Source: Halalkalibacter urbisdiaboli (GTDB taxonomy: Bacteria > Bacillota > Bacilli > Bacillales > Bacillaceae_D). Taken from it: a stretch of 43,606 nt of DNA. Location: positions 1,325,272-1,368,877 of the forward strand of contig NZ_MVJM01000002.1 in the NCBI RefSeq assembly GCF_002156385.1, read 5' to 3'. Positions 28,251 to 39,496 of this stretch are shown here, piece after piece (within the stretch, counting starts at the first letter, position 1; every line of letters starts with the position of its first letter). A program made the position numbers and the translations under genes. The notes under the pieces are model-generated. The model made no database searches. It saw nothing but the letters and a program-made list of their open reading frames with translations, and was not told the origin of the DNA.

Positions 28251-29017
28251 TTTTTCTTACCTCCTGTACCGGTCTCTGCGGTTTTTGATTTTCCAACATT
28301 AGGCCCGGTAATAAAATACGTTTGTGTAATCATAAATAAGTTACCTACGACCCAGTAAAGCGTTAATGCCGCTGGGAAAAACATTGCAAAAACAAAAATC
28401 ATAATTGGCATGACATACAACAAAATTTTCATTTGAGGGTTATCCGTAACCATCATCATTTTCTGTTGAATGAACGTCGTCGCCCCTGCAATGACAGGTA
28501 ATAAAATTGGATCTGGTGCATCTAAAGCAAACCAAAGGAAACTATGTCCACCAATTTCTTCTGTACGCATAATGGCATGATATAAAGCTAAAAGTATTGG
28601 CATTTGGATAAAAAGTGGCAAACAGCCCGCTAACGGATTGACGCCCTTTTCTTGAAACATTGCCATCATTTCTTGCTGTAACTTCTGTTGTGTCTTCTGG
28701 TCTTTAGCGCTATATTTTTCACGAAGCTTTTGCATTTCAGGCTGAATTGCTTGCATCGCTTTTGCACTCTTTGTTTGCTTAATCATCAGTGGCAAAATAA
28801 GAAGACGTAACAAAATGGTAACAATAACAATAGCAAGACCGAAGTTATCATTAAAGACATCTGCAAAATAAATAATCAACCATGATAACGGATACACAAA
28901 ATATGAATCCCAAAATCCTTCACTCTCTTTAGTTATCGGTGCTTCAATATTAAAGCACCCAGTCATAACAAAAAGTAAAGCAATGACCATTGTTACTAGG
29001 CCTAACTTTTTAAGCAC
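28247..29017 (-). CDS. spoIIIJ: Membrane protein insertase SpoIIIJ (YidC/OxaA1)
   Basis: 256 residues. A lipoprotein signal with lipobox VMTGC (Cys21) is followed by five TM segments of the YidC/Oxa1 family. The hydrophilic-groove Arg in [11 protein letters not shown], the cytoplasmic coiled loop (about 90-125, [16 protein letters not shown]) and [19 protein letters not shown] are visible. It inserts membrane proteins and in Bacillus is needed for forespore sigma-G activation; the rpmH-rnpA-spoIIIJ-jag position distinguishes it from YqjG. The C-terminus is short and basic (GGKKK). Confidence 0.95.
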   Translation of the reverse strand: MLKKLGLVTMVIALLFVMTGCFNIEAPITKESEGFWDSYFVYPLSWLIIYFADVFNDNFGLAIVIVTILLRLLILPLMIKQTKSAKAMQAIQPEMQKLREKYSAKDQKTQQKLQQEMMAMFQEKGVNPLAGCLPLFIQMPILLALYHAIMRTEEIGGHSFLWFALDAPDPILLPVIAGATTFIQQKMMMVTDNPQMKILLYVMPIMIFVFAMFFPAALTLYWVVGNLFMITQTYFITGPNVGKSKTAETGTGGKKK

Positions 29018-29095
29018 ACGTTCTCCTCCTCTAAACCTATCTTAATCCTTCTATATTATATGATTGCATGTCCAATTAAGAACACCTATCGCTGA

Positions 29096-29464
29096 TTAGT
29101 CCCTCTTTTGCTTCGATGAACCAGTCTTCTTTATTAAACGTGCTTTTCGAAAGACGTGCAAGAGACTCTTTTCAACTTCTTGGTACTCCATGTCAGCTAC
29201 CGGTCTCCTTGCGATAACAACGTAATCAAATCCAGACTTTATTTCTTCCTTATATAATTGAAAGAAAGTACGAACTAAACGTTTGATTCGGTTTCTTGTT
29301 ACTGCATTCCCTACTCGTTTACTGACAGATAAGCCAATCCGAAACTGGTCTTGTCCCTCTTTTTTTAATGAATATAGAACAAACTGACGATTTGCAACGG
29401 ATTGCCCTTTGTCGAATACTAGCGAAAATTCATCATTTTTTTTAATCCGCTGCTCTTTCTTCAT
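29096..29464 (-). CDS. rnpA: Ribonuclease P protein component
   Basis: 122 residues. [20 protein letters not shown] at the start and the RNA-binding signature [20 protein letters not shown] are the family hallmarks. The protein supports the catalytic RNase P RNA in trimming tRNA 5' leaders. GAGGTGTGACC lies before the ATG. It is 73 bp after rpmH, with a small hairpin in between. Confidence 0.96.
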   Translation of the reverse strand: MKKEQRIKKNDEFSLVFDKGQSVANRQFVLYSLKKEGQDQFRIGLSVSKRVGNAVTRNRIKRLVRTFFQLYKEEIKSGFDYVVIARRPVADMEYQEVEKSLLHVFRKARLIKKTGSSKQKRD

Positions 29465-29519
29465 CGAAGGTCACACCTCAAGACAAAATTTGCTTTTCTT
29501 ATTTTAATGTAAGAAAAGA

Positions 29520-29536
29520 CCACTGATTTTCAGTGG
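29520..29536 (-). terminator. Hairpin between rpmH and rnpA (possible attenuator)
   Basis: A perfect 7-bp stem CCACTGA/TCAGTGG with a 3-nt loop starts 1 bp after the rpmH stop and is followed on the minus strand by TCTTTTCTTAC. The T tract is weak, so partial termination or an RNA-processing boundary, lowering rnpA relative to rpmH, is more likely than full termination. Confidence 0.45.
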
Positions 29537-29537
29537 C

Positions 29538-29675
29538 CTATGCAGATAATACTTTTCTTCCCTTACGACGACGACGCGCTAATACTTTACGACCATTTTT
29601 CGTGCTCATACGCGCACGGAAACCGTGTACTTTTTTACGCTTGCGATTATTCGGTTGGAATGTTGGTTTTCCCAT
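29538..29675 (-). CDS. rpmH: 50S ribosomal protein L34
   Basis: A 45-residue highly basic protein found by translating the minus strand: [19 protein letters not shown] at the start, [19 protein letters not shown] and LSA at the end. This is the complete bL34 family sequence. GGGAGGTGTAATAA precedes the ATG. It is the first gene leftward of oriC and is driven by a consensus promoter. Confidence 0.97.
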   Translation of the reverse strand: MGKPTFQPNNRKRKKVHGFRARMSTKNGRKVLARRRRKGRKVLSA

Positions 29676-29724
29676 TTATTACACCTCCCTGAGGATATAC
29701 TCATCTCTAAAGACATTCTTGTAA

Positions 29725-29753
29725 ATTATAAGGAACTTAGCGTCAATTGTCAA
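29725..29753 (-). promoter_or_regulatory. rpmH promoter
   Basis: Minus-strand TTGACA (29753-29748), 17 nt, TATAAT (29730-29725): a perfect consensus sigma-A promoter, divergent from dnaA across the DnaA-box region. Confidence 0.92.
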
Positions 29754-29820
29754 GAACGTCTTTAAACTAGCCCTTCTCACCAAATTCTACAAAACCAAAC
29801 TGTAATTTTACATTTTTCTT

Positions 29821-30084
29821 TGTGGATAACCTATTTTCGACAATATTCGAACTATCCCCATTCTTATCGACAGGTTATTCACATATCTTGTGTTGTGGAA
29901 AACAAAGAACCACAAGATCGTGTGTCTTGTGGATAAATCCAATAAATCGTTGCGACTCAAGCTTTTTTTTGCTATGATTATATTGTTTTCACTCGTGGAT
30001 AGTCTTATCGAATGTATAACCTGTCCACAGCCTGTGGGTAAGGTTGTGGACAGGTTATTTATTTTGTTAAAAACCTTGTCCACA
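29821..30084. other. oriC, left part (DnaA-box cluster upstream of dnaA)
   Basis: Exact DnaA boxes TGTGGATAA lie at 29821-29829 and 29928-29936, with TTATTCACA at 29875-29883. Near-matches are at 29894-29902, 29994-30002, 30022-30030, 30033-30041, 30045-30053 and 30076-30084. A Spo0A-box-like TGTCGAA (minus strand) lies at 29842-29836. This corresponds to the incA/incB part of the bipartite Bacillus origin, and the dnaA promoter follows. Open reading frames in this stretch on both strands have no ribosome binding site and are not genes. Confidence 0.9.
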
Positions 30085-30191
30085 GTCTGTTCAGAATTGC
30101 CAAAACGACATTTTTCTACTATATTATATATTTCCCACAATACTTGTGTATATGAATAATTATACGGTCGCTTATACAAAGTGAACAAAGG

Positions 30192-30219
30192 TTGTACAAG
30201 AGCTTGAATCTTGTATTCT
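30192..30219 (+). promoter_or_regulatory. Putative dnaA promoter
   Basis: TTGTAC (30192-30197), 16 nt, TATTCT (30214-30219), about 60 bp before the dnaA start and just after the DnaA boxes, which would allow autorepression. The spacing is slightly short. Confidence 0.5.
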
Positions 30220-30277
30220 TTCGTTTTTCCAAAACGATAAATTTATGATCAATTGTCATAGCAGAGGAGGTAGGAAA

Positions 30278-31633
30278 TTGGAGAATATTCATGACTTATG
30301 GGAACGTGCTTTGGCCGAGATGGAGAAAAAGGTTAGCAAGCCAAGCTACGAAACATGGTTAAAATCAACAAAAGCAAATGACATACAAAACGATGTCATC
30401 ACCATTACGGCCCCGAATGAATTCGCCAGAGATTGGCTTGAAGATCACTATGCGGAATTAACTTCGGATACGATTGAATTACTTACGGGCGCTCGCCTTA
30501 CTCCTAAATTTATTATTCCTCAAAATGAGCTTGAGGATGATTTTTTATTGGAGCCCCCGCCTAAGAAGCAACAAAAACAAGAACCTGTGAGCTCGAATCA
30601 TTCGACTAAAACGATGTTAAACGAAAAATATACGTTTGATACGTTCGTAATTGGATCAGGAAATCGTTTTGCTCATGCTGCTTCATTAGCTGTTGCCGAA
30701 GCACCAGCTAAAGCATACAATCCGCTCTTTATATACGGCGGAGTTGGACTTGGTAAAACCCATCTTATGCATGCGATTGGCCACTATGTTATGGATCATA
30801 AACCAGATGCGAAGGTTGTCTATTTATCATCAGAAAAGTTTACAAATGAATTTATTAATGCAATCCGAGATAATCGAGCTGTTAATTTCCGTAATAAATA
30901 CAGAAGTGTCGACGTGCTTCTTATAGATGATATTCAGTTTTTAGCCGGAAAAGAACAAACACAAGAGGAATTTTTCCATACATTTAATGCTTTGCATGAG
31001 GAATCGAAACAAATTGTGATTTCAAGTGACCGACCACCTAAGGAAATTCCGACACTAGAAGATCGTCTTCGTTCTCGATTTGAATGGGGACTTATCACTG
31101 ATATTACACCTCCAGACCTAGAGACACGTATTGCCATTCTACGAAAAAAAGCAAAGGCAGAAAATCTTGATATTCCAAATGAAGTTATGCTTTATATTGC
31201 CAATCAAATCGATACTAATATTCGTGAATTAGAGGGAGCTCTCATTCGAGTAGTTGCCTATTCTTCATTAATTAATCAAGATATGAACGCAGATCTGGCC
31301 GCAGAAGCATTAAAGGACATTATTCCAAACTCCAAGCCGAAAGTTTTAACGATTACCGATATTCAAAAGTTAGTTGGCGAATTCTATCAAGTGAAATTAG
31401 AGGATTTCAAGGCAAAAAAGCGGACAAAGTCTGTTGCGTTCCCACGACAAATTGCCATGTATCTTTCTAGAGAAATGACAGATTCCTCTTTACCGAAAAT
31501 CGGTAGTGAGTTTGGAGGACGGGACCATACAACAGTCATCCATGCGCATGAAAAAATTTCAAAAATGCTAACTACCGATCAAGAACTACAACAAAAGATT
31601 CAAGAAATAATGGACCAGCTTCGTTCGTCATAG
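30278..31633 (+). CDS. dnaA: Chromosomal replication initiator DnaA
   Basis: 451 residues. Domain I (about 1-80, [27 protein letters not shown]) is followed by a variable domain II (to about 115). The AAA+ domain III has Walker [10 protein letters not shown] (about 154-162) and Walker [10 protein letters not shown]. Domain IV has the box-binding [15 protein letters not shown]. The start is a TTG at 30278 preceded by GAGGAGGTAGG. The upstream in-frame ATG at 30245 would add 11 residues before the conserved N-terminus, and no ribosome binding site precedes it. DnaA boxes flank the gene on both sides. Confidence 0.97.
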   Translation: MENIHDLWERALAEMEKKVSKPSYETWLKSTKANDIQNDVITITAPNEFARDWLEDHYAELTSDTIELLTGARLTPKFIIPQNELEDDFLLEPPPKKQQKQEPVSSNHSTKTMLNEKYTFDTFVIGSGNRFAHAASLAVAEAPAKAYNPLFIYGGVGLGKTHLMHAIGHYVMDHKPDAKVVYLSSEKFTNEFINAIRDNRAVNFRNKYRSVDVLLIDDIQFLAGKEQTQEEFFHTFNALHEESKQIVISSDRPPKEIPTLEDRLRSRFEWGLITDITPPDLETRIAILRKKAKAENLDIPNEVMLYIANQIDTNIRELEGALIRVVAYSSLINQDMNADLAAEALKDIIPNSKPKVLTITDIQKLVGEFYQVKLEDFKAKKRTKSVAFPRQIAMYLSREMTDSSLPKIGSEFGGRDHTTVIHAHEKISKMLTTDQELQQKIQEIMDQLRSS

Positions 31634-31641
31634 TGGATTAT

Positions 31642-31756
31642 GTGAATAACTTGAACACCCTTATCAACATATTGCCCACATGTGGATATCTACTCGGCGT
31701 TAGGTTTAGATGAGTTATTCACAAATTCACAGCGCCTATTACTAGTACTTCTACTT
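31642..31756. other. oriC, right part: DnaA boxes, GC spacer, DnaA-trios and unwinding region
   Basis: DnaA-box-like sites TGTGAATAA (31642-31650), TTATCAACA (31662-31670) and TGTGGATAT (31681-31689) lie upstream of a tight pair, TTATTCACA (31715-31723) and AAATTCACA (31723-31731). A GCGCC spacer follows. Then there are seven triplets on one strand (plus-strand CTA TTA CTA GTA CTT CTA CTT, 31736-31756), i.e. 3'-RAW-type DnaA-trios, and an AT-rich stretch to the dnaN ribosome binding site. This is the order of the B. subtilis basal unwinding system. Confidence 0.88.
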
Positions 31757-31795
31757 ATTTATAAAAAGATTAATTAATAAAGGAGATTTTCAAAT

Positions 31796-32938
31796 ATGCA
31801 TTTTGTTATTAATCGAGAGCGCTTTGTTCATGATGTTCAACATGTTGCAAAAGCCGTTTCATCTAGAACGACAATTCCAATTTTGACGGGGATTAAAATT
31901 GTCGCTACTCATGAAGGTGTTACGTTAACGGGAAGTGACTCTGATGTATCGATAGAAACATTCATCCCTAAAGAATCGGACGGGAATGAAATTGCCACTA
32001 TTTCTGAAGAAGGTAGCATCGTTCTTCAAGCTCGTTTTTTTGCGGAAATTGTTAAAAAGTTACCTGGTGAGGAAATTGAGATTATCGTTAAAGACCAATT
32101 TGCAACAACGATACGTTCCGCTTCATCGGTATTTAATCTAAACGGACTCGATCCAGAAGAATATCCTAGATTGCCTCAATTGGAAGAAAATCTTACATTT
32201 CGTCTACCGCAGGATATGTTAAAGAACATGATTCGACAAACGGTTTTCGCGGTGTCCACTCAGGAAACACGCCCTGTGTTGACAGGTGTAAACTTAGAGA
32301 CAGAGGAAGGTGAGTTAATCTGTACTGCAACAGATAGCCATCGTTTAGCAATGAGAAAAGCGACAATTGAAAAAAACGATGAAAACCTGTCGTTTTCGAA
32401 TGTGGTTATCCCTGGAAAAAGTTTAAATGAATTAAGTAAAATTTTGGATGATACAAATGAACTGATAGATGTTGTAGTCACAGAGAACCAAGTATTGTTC
32501 AAATTAGAGAACTTGCTTTTCTTTTCAAGATTGTTAGAAGGAAAATACCCAGTTACAAAAAACATGATCCCAACACAATCCAAAACATCGTTTAAATTAA
32601 AAACAAAACCTTTTCTCCATACATTAGAGCGAGCATTGTTACTTTCAAGAGAGGGAAAAAATAATGTTATTAACTTGAAGACGCTAGAAGATGGCCTGAT
32701 TGAAATTACATCCGTTTCTCCAGAGGTAGGAAAGGTTACGGAAAATATCCAAAGTGATGGAATGGAAGGCGAAGAAATGAGAATTTCTTTTAACGGAAAA
32801 AATGTTATCGATGCTTTAAAGGTTGTTGATAGTGAAGATATTCATATCGTCTTTACTGGTGCGATGAGCCCGTTTGTTATTCGCCCAACAGACCATAATC
32901 ATTATCTTCACCTATTTTCACCAGTTCGTACGTATTAG
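31796..32938 (+). CDS. dnaN: DNA polymerase III beta subunit (sliding clamp)
   Basis: 380 residues of three clamp folds. The N-terminus MHFVINRERFVHDVQHVAKAVSSRTTIPIL and the C-terminal HYLHLFSPVRTY with its peptide-pocket residues are typical. As a dimeric ring it tethers polymerases and repair proteins to DNA. AAAGGAGATT stands before the ATG. It lies 162 bp after dnaA, with the origin unwinding element between them. Confidence 0.97.
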   Translation: MHFVINRERFVHDVQHVAKAVSSRTTIPILTGIKIVATHEGVTLTGSDSDVSIETFIPKESDGNEIATISEEGSIVLQARFFAEIVKKLPGEEIEIIVKDQFATTIRSASSVFNLNGLDPEEYPRLPQLEENLTFRLPQDMLKNMIRQTVFAVSTQETRPVLTGVNLETEEGELICTATDSHRLAMRKATIEKNDENLSFSNVVIPGKSLNELSKILDDTNELIDVVVTENQVLFKLENLLFFSRLLEGKYPVTKNMIPTQSKTSFKLKTKPFLHTLERALLLSREGKNNVINLKTLEDGLIEITSVSPEVGKVTENIQSDGMEGEEMRISFNGKNVIDALKVVDSEDIHIVFTGAMSPFVIRPTDHNHYLHLFSPVRTY

Positions 32939-33007
32939 TACATGTTGAATGATCCATTTGCTTCTTGAAAAACCACTTTTATTAGAGAAGTTTGCTAAGA
33001 TGGGGAC

Positions 33008-33036
33008 TTGGCTAGTTGGCTTTAGTCTAGTACAAT
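33008..33036 (+). promoter_or_regulatory. Promoter upstream of yaaA-recF-remB-gyrB-gyrA
   Basis: TTGGCT (33008-33013), 17 nt, TACAAT (33031-33036), giving a leader of about 115 nt before yaaA. The leader holds a 10-bp hairpin (33073-33082 with 33096-33105, one G-U pair) without a T run. Confidence 0.6.
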
Positions 33037-33158
33037 AGAGTAAGATAGAAAAATCGAATGAACGAATGTTGGAAGGCAGCAACTCACATATTGAATTGCT
33101 GTCTTAACTTTGATACGTGTGAATTAGCCCAAAAAGGGATAGAAAGAGTGGTTTTGAC

Positions 33159-33374
33159 ATGGAACAGCTTACGATTTCGACAGCTTACATTACACTTGGT
33201 CAGGTATTAAAAGAGGTAGGAGCAATCGATACCGGTGGGATGGCGAAATGGTACCTTGCTGAACACGAAGTTTATGTGAACGGTGAGCTTGAAAATCGTC
33301 GTGGCAAAAAACTCGTTGCTGGTGACTTTGTAAAGCTTGCTGATGAAACGGTCATTGAGATTGTCTCTGTGTAG
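33159..33374 (+). CDS. yaaA: S4-domain RNA-binding protein YaaA (RlbA)
   Basis: 71 residues forming a single S4-like RNA-binding domain: [50 protein letters not shown]. In B. subtilis the protein is implicated in ribosome assembly. The ribosome binding site is weak (GAAAGAGTGG). The gene is always found between dnaN and recF in Bacillaceae and ends 11 bp before recF. Confidence 0.92.
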   Translation: MEQLTISTAYITLGQVLKEVGAIDTGGMAKWYLAEHEVYVNGELENRRGKKLVAGDFVKLADETVIEIVSV

Positions 33375-33385
33375 GAGGAGTCTCA

Positions 33386-34498
33386 TTGTATATTAAAACA
33401 CTGCAAATACGACAGTTTCGGAACTATCATCAGAGTGAACTTACATTTGATGAAAAGATAAATGTTTTTATTGGTGAAAATGCACAAGGGAAAACAAATG
33501 TTATTGAAGCCATTTATTTTTTAGCGTTGGCAAAATCACACCGAACGACAAAAGACAAAGAACTCATTGGATGGGGTAATGAATTTTCGAGAATCCAAGG
33601 AGATATTGTGAAAAAGTCGGGACCATTAACGTTGGATGTTATCATTTCAACAAAGGGAAAAAAGGTAAAATTGAACGGACTAGAGCAACGGCGATTAAGC
33701 GATTATGTTGGTGCTGCAAATGTCGTGATGTTTGCCCCAGAGGACTTAAATCTTGTTAAAGGAAGTCCACAAGTTAGACGGCGCTTTATTGATATGGAGC
33801 TCGGACAAATTAGTAAGACCTATCTCCATCAGCTCGGATTATATCAAAAGATTTTATTGCATCGAAATCACTTATTAAAGGGCCTCCAAATAAAAAAGGG
33901 GTCATTGGATATGCTTGATATCCTTACTGACCAGCTAATTGAGGTTGCTGCTACGATTATTAAAAAACGTTTCTCATTTTTAATGCAGCTTCAAAAATGG
34001 GCAGAAGGGGTTCACCATGATATTAGTAGAGGCAAGGAACGCTTAGAAATCATTTATAAACCAACGATTAACGTATCAGACGAGATGGACTTGTCAAAAA
34101 TAAAAGAAGAACTCTATGAATCGTATAAAATAAAAAAACAACGAGAAGTTGCCAGAGGCGTCACATTATTTGGCCCTCATCGGGATGACCTAGGCTTTCT
34201 AGTAAATGGGAATGATGTGCAAACTTATGGTTCACAAGGTCAACAACGAACAACAGCACTTGCTTTAAAGTTAGCAGAAATTGAGTTAATCCACTCAGAA
34301 ATTGGGGAGTATCCTATTTTGTTACTAGATGATGTATTATCGGAATTAGATGATTATAGACAATCCCACCTTCTTAAAACAATCCAACAACGAGTCCAAA
34401 CATTTGTCACAACAACAAATATCGATGGATTAGATCATGAGACCTTGCATAATGCTGCCGTTTTTAGAGTGGAGCAAGGGACGATTATAAAATCATAG
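33386..34498 (+). CDS. recF: DNA repair and recombination ATPase RecF
   Basis: 370 residues of an SMC/Rad50-like ATPase. Walker A is GENAQGKTN (about 30-38), the signature motif is SQGQQRT (in [18 protein letters not shown]) and Walker B is [12 protein letters not shown]. It helps load RecA on gapped DNA together with RecO and RecR. The start is a TTG with GGAGGAG 5 nt upstream, as in B. subtilis. It is co-oriented in the yaaA-recF-remB-gyrBA cluster. Confidence 0.96.
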   Translation: MYIKTLQIRQFRNYHQSELTFDEKINVFIGENAQGKTNVIEAIYFLALAKSHRTTKDKELIGWGNEFSRIQGDIVKKSGPLTLDVIISTKGKKVKLNGLEQRRLSDYVGAANVVMFAPEDLNLVKGSPQVRRRFIDMELGQISKTYLHQLGLYQKILLHRNHLLKGLQIKKGSLDMLDILTDQLIEVAATIIKKRFSFLMQLQKWAEGVHHDISRGKERLEIIYKPTINVSDEMDLSKIKEELYESYKIKKQREVARGVTLFGPHRDDLGFLVNGNDVQTYGSQGQQRTTALALKLAEIELIHSEIGEYPILLLDDVLSELDDYRQSHLLKTIQQRVQTFVTTTNIDGLDHETLHNAAVFRVEQGTIIKS

Positions 34499-34510
34499 GC
34501 GGTGAGATGA

Positions 34511-34804
34511 TTGTTTATTCATTTAGGCGGAGATATCATAATACGTTCAAAAGAAATTATTACGATATTAAATCATGATGTCCAAGAAATGTCTTCCGTT
34601 ACAAAGGGCTTTTTAAAACAGGAAGAAAAGAAAAAAAAGAATGTTACCATTTCAGCAGATTTTATAAAATCGATTGTGATTACCGATGAAGCAATTTATT
34701 ACTCACCTGTTTCTTCAGTTACGTTAAATCGACGAGCACAAGTGGTCTCTGATTTTGAATCCCAATTGGATAAAGAGCAAGAAACAGAGTTAAGTGAGTC
34801 ATAG
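34511..34804 (+). CDS. remB: Extracellular matrix regulator RemB (YaaB, DUF370)
   Basis: 97 residues. The N-terminus FIHLGGDIIIRSKEIITILN is the DUF370 signature. The middle ISADFIKSIVITDEAIYYSPVSSVTLNRRA follows, and the C-terminal tail is acidic and variable. RemB works with RemA in biofilm-matrix gene activation in B. subtilis. The start is a TTG (34511), 12 bp after the recF stop, with GGCGGTGAG before it. It is slightly longer than the B. subtilis protein because of the tail. Confidence 0.88.
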   Translation: MFIHLGGDIIIRSKEIITILNHDVQEMSSVTKGFLKQEEKKKKNVTISADFIKSIVITDEAIYYSPVSSVTLNRRAQVVSDFESQLDKEQETELSES

Positions 34805-34832
34805 TTTAGAAACACACGGCTGAAACGTGTAG

Positions 34833-36782
<1,950 letters not shown>

Positions 36783-36798
36783 GTGGAGGTTTGTTTAA

Positions 36799-39318
36799 AT
36801 GGCCGAACAGGACCAATCAAGAGTTAAAGAGATAAATATTAGCCAGGAAATGCAAACGTCCTTCATGGATTATGCGATGAGTGTAATTGTTAGCCGTGCA
36901 TTACCAGATGCACGTGATGGGTTAAAGCCCGTACATCGTCGTATTTTATTTGCCATGAATGATTTAGGAATGACGGCTGATAAAGCTTATAAAAAATCAG
37001 CTCGTATCGTCGGAGAGGTTATCGGGAAATACCATCCACATGGTGATTCTGCTGTTTATGAAACGATGGTGCGGATGGCCCAAGATTTTAGTTTCCGTTA
37101 CATGCTTGTAGATGGACACGGAAACTTCGGTTCAATCGATGGTGATGCAGCTGCAGCTATGCGTTATACAGAAGCGAAAATGTCGAAAATTTCGATGGAA
37201 CTTCTTCGTGATATTAATAAAGACACGATTGACTATCAAGATAACTATGACGGTTCTGAACGTGAGCCTGTTGTCTTACCTGCTCGTTTTCCAAATCTTT
37301 TAGTTAACGGTGCTTCTGGAATTGCTGTTGGGATGGCAACAAATATTCCCCCTCATCAATTAGGAGAGGTTATTGATGGTGTACTAGCGTTATCAAAAAA
37401 TCCTGAGATTAGTATTCCAGAATTAATGGAGTTTATTCCAGGACCTGATTTTCCGACTGGTGCAGAGATTCTAGGACGCTCTGGTATTCGAAAAGCATAC
37501 CAAACGGGTCGAGGCTCGATTGTGCTACGTGCAGTTACAAATATCGAAGACAATAATGGGAAGGCACGAATTATTGTAAGTGAGCTCCCATATCAAGTGA
37601 ATAAAGCAAAGTTAATTGAAAAAATTGCAGAATTAGTACGTGAGAAGAAAATTGATGGGATTACAGACTTACGTGATGAATCAGACCGTACCGGAATGAG
37701 AATTGTCATTGAAGTTCGCCGTGATGCAAACCCGAATGTACTTCTTAATAATTTATATAAGCAAACAGCGTTACAAACAAGCTTTGGAATTAACCTATTA
37801 GCGTTAGTAGGCGGACAGCCAAAGGTATTAACACTAAAAGAATGTTTAGAGCACTATTTGAATCATCAAGTTGAGGTGATAAGACGCAGAACTGCCTTTG
37901 AGCTTCGAAAAGCTGAAGCTAGAGCTCATATATTAGAAGGGTTACGTATTGCACTTGACCACCTAGATGAAGTCATTTCATTAATTCGTAATTCTCAAAC
38001 GACGGATATCGCTCGAAACGGTTTGATGGAACGTTTTGAACTAAGTTATGAACAAGCCCAGGCGATTTTAGATATGCGTTTGCAGCGTTTAACTGGTTTA
38101 GAACGTGATAAAATTGAAGGTGAATATCAGGAGTTACTTGCGAAAATTGCAGAATATAAAGCGATTTTAGCTGATGGTGAAAAAGTGTTAGAAATTATTC
38201 GTGAAGAGCTGACAGAAATCAAACAAAAATTCAATGATCAACGCCGAACAGCGATTTCTGTAAGTGAGGATCAACTTGAAGATGAAGATTTGATTCCACG
38301 CCAAAATGTAGTTATTACAATTTCACATAATGGCTATGTTAAACGACTTCCTATTTCAACGTATCGTAGTCAGAAGCGTGGAGGAAAAGGAATTCAAGGG
38401 ATGGGAACCAATGATGATGATTTCGTCCAGCATTTATTTACGACGAACTCTCATCATACGATTCTTTTCTTTACAAACAAAGGGAAAGTCTATCGTCTAA
38501 AAGGATACGAAATTCCTGAGCTAGGTCGGACAGCAAAAGGCATTCCGATTATCAACCTTCTACAAATTGAACCAGGAGAGTATATTAGTACGGTCATCCC
38601 AATTGAAGAATTTGATGATAACTCGTACCTCTTCTTCTTAACGAAACAAGGAATAGCCAAACGTACTCAGCTTTCCTCCTTTGCAAATATTCGCCGCGGT
38701 GGTTTATTTGCTATTAATCTTCGTGAGGATGATGAGCTACATGGTGTTCGTTTAACGGATGGAGACCAAGAAATTATCATTGGGACAAAGCAAGGAATGG
38801 CGATTCGTTTTCATGAGTCAGATGTACGTTTAATGGGGCGTACTGCTGGTGGCGTAAAAGGGATTTCATTATCGGATGATGATTGTGTTGTTGGAATGGA
38901 CATTATTGAAGAAGACCACGATGTATTAATCGTAACGGAAAAAGGGTATGGAAAACGTACACCAATTGAGGAGTATCGTATCCAAAATCGTGGAGGAAAA
39001 GGAATTAAAACATGTAATATCACGGAGAAAAATGGTCCACTTGTTTCTTTGAAAATTGTTTCAAATGACCATGATATTATGATTATAACTGCTAGTGGTG
39101 TGATTATCCGTACACATGTAGAAGGGATTTCTACTACAGGGCGAAATACACAAGGGGTTACCCTAATTAGAGTAAACGAAGGCGAGGAAGTCGCAACAGT
39201 TGCTCGTGTTGATATTGATGATGAAGAAGTCGATGAATTGGATGAGAATGAAATCGACACAGAAACAGAAACAGAAACAGAAGATTTAGCGAGTGAAGAA
39301 GAACCTACAGATGAATAG
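36799..39318 (+). CDS. gyrA: DNA gyrase subunit A
   Basis: 839 residues. The breakage-reunion domain has catalytic Tyr123 (AMRYTEAK). The quinolone-resistance region [12 protein letters not shown] carries Ser84 and Glu88, the usual susceptible residues. A coiled-coil dimer region is followed by a C-terminal six-bladed beta-pinwheel with the GyrA box [10 protein letters not shown], which wraps DNA. The extreme C-terminus is a long acidic tail (about 808-839) rich in Glu, Asp and Thr, including a TETETETE run. GGTGGAGG precedes the ATG, and a strong terminator follows. Confidence 0.97.
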   Translation: MAEQDQSRVKEINISQEMQTSFMDYAMSVIVSRALPDARDGLKPVHRRILFAMNDLGMTADKAYKKSARIVGEVIGKYHPHGDSAVYETMVRMAQDFSFRYMLVDGHGNFGSIDGDAAAAMRYTEAKMSKISMELLRDINKDTIDYQDNYDGSEREPVVLPARFPNLLVNGASGIAVGMATNIPPHQLGEVIDGVLALSKNPEISIPELMEFIPGPDFPTGAEILGRSGIRKAYQTGRGSIVLRAVTNIEDNNGKARIIVSELPYQVNKAKLIEKIAELVREKKIDGITDLRDESDRTGMRIVIEVRRDANPNVLLNNLYKQTALQTSFGINLLALVGGQPKVLTLKECLEHYLNHQVEVIRRRTAFELRKAEARAHILEGLRIALDHLDEVISLIRNSQTTDIARNGLMERFELSYEQAQAILDMRLQRLTGLERDKIEGEYQELLAKIAEYKAILADGEKVLEIIREELTEIKQKFNDQRRTAISVSEDQLEDEDLIPRQNVVITISHNGYVKRLPISTYRSQKRGGKGIQGMGTNDDDFVQHLFTTNSHHTILFFTNKGKVYRLKGYEIPELGRTAKGIPIINLLQIEPGEYISTVIPIEEFDDNSYLFFLTKQGIAKRTQLSSFANIRRGGLFAINLREDDELHGVRLTDGDQEIIIGTKQGMAIRFHESDVRLMGRTAGGVKGISLSDDDCVVGMDIIEEDHDVLIVTEKGYGKRTPIEEYRIQNRGGKGIKTCNITEKNGPLVSLKIVSNDHDIMIITASGVIIRTHVEGISTTGRNTQGVTLIRVNEGEEVATVARVDIDDEEVDELDENEIDTETETETEDLASEEEPTDE

Positions 39319-39326
39319 TTGAGCTA

Positions 39327-39358
39327 ACACCGGCGATTTAAATCGTCGGTGTTTTTTG
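39327..39358 (+). terminator. Terminator of gyrA
   Basis: A 12-bp stem ACACCGGCGATT/AATCGTCGGTGT (one G-U pair, 2-nt loop as drawn; 39327-39352), then TTTTTTG. It lies 8 bp after the gyrA stop. Confidence 0.9.
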
Positions 39359-39384
39359 ATTGTTTATTGAGAGATAGAGTTTTT

Positions 39385-39440
39385 TTTACAAACTTCACAC
39401 TAATGATACAAATATTTACAAGTTGTTAATCTAGTATAAA
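39385..39440 (+). promoter_or_regulatory. Pho-box-like repeats and promoter upstream of phoX
   Basis: TTTACA (39385), TTCACA (39394), GATACA (39405), TTTACA (39415) and TTAATC (39426) are TTnAnA-like hexamers, several spaced 10-11 bp, as in PhoP-binding regions of Bacillus. A TATAAA -10-like sequence follows near 39435. No good -35 exists, as expected for an activator-dependent promoter. It predicts induction by phosphate starvation. Confidence 0.55.
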
Positions 39441-39496
39441 TATAAATATTTTACTATTAAAAATGATAAATAATTAAAAACAAAGAGGTGTTTGTT

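Noticed and set aside
29520-29536. Full terminator after rpmH
   Set aside because: The T tract is interrupted and rnpA follows with no promoter that I could identify, so it is kept only as a possible attenuator.
29808-30188. Overlapping open reading frames on both strands upstream of dnaA
   Set aside because: They cross the DnaA-box cluster, lack ribosome binding sites and resemble no family I know; the DNA is constrained as oriC.
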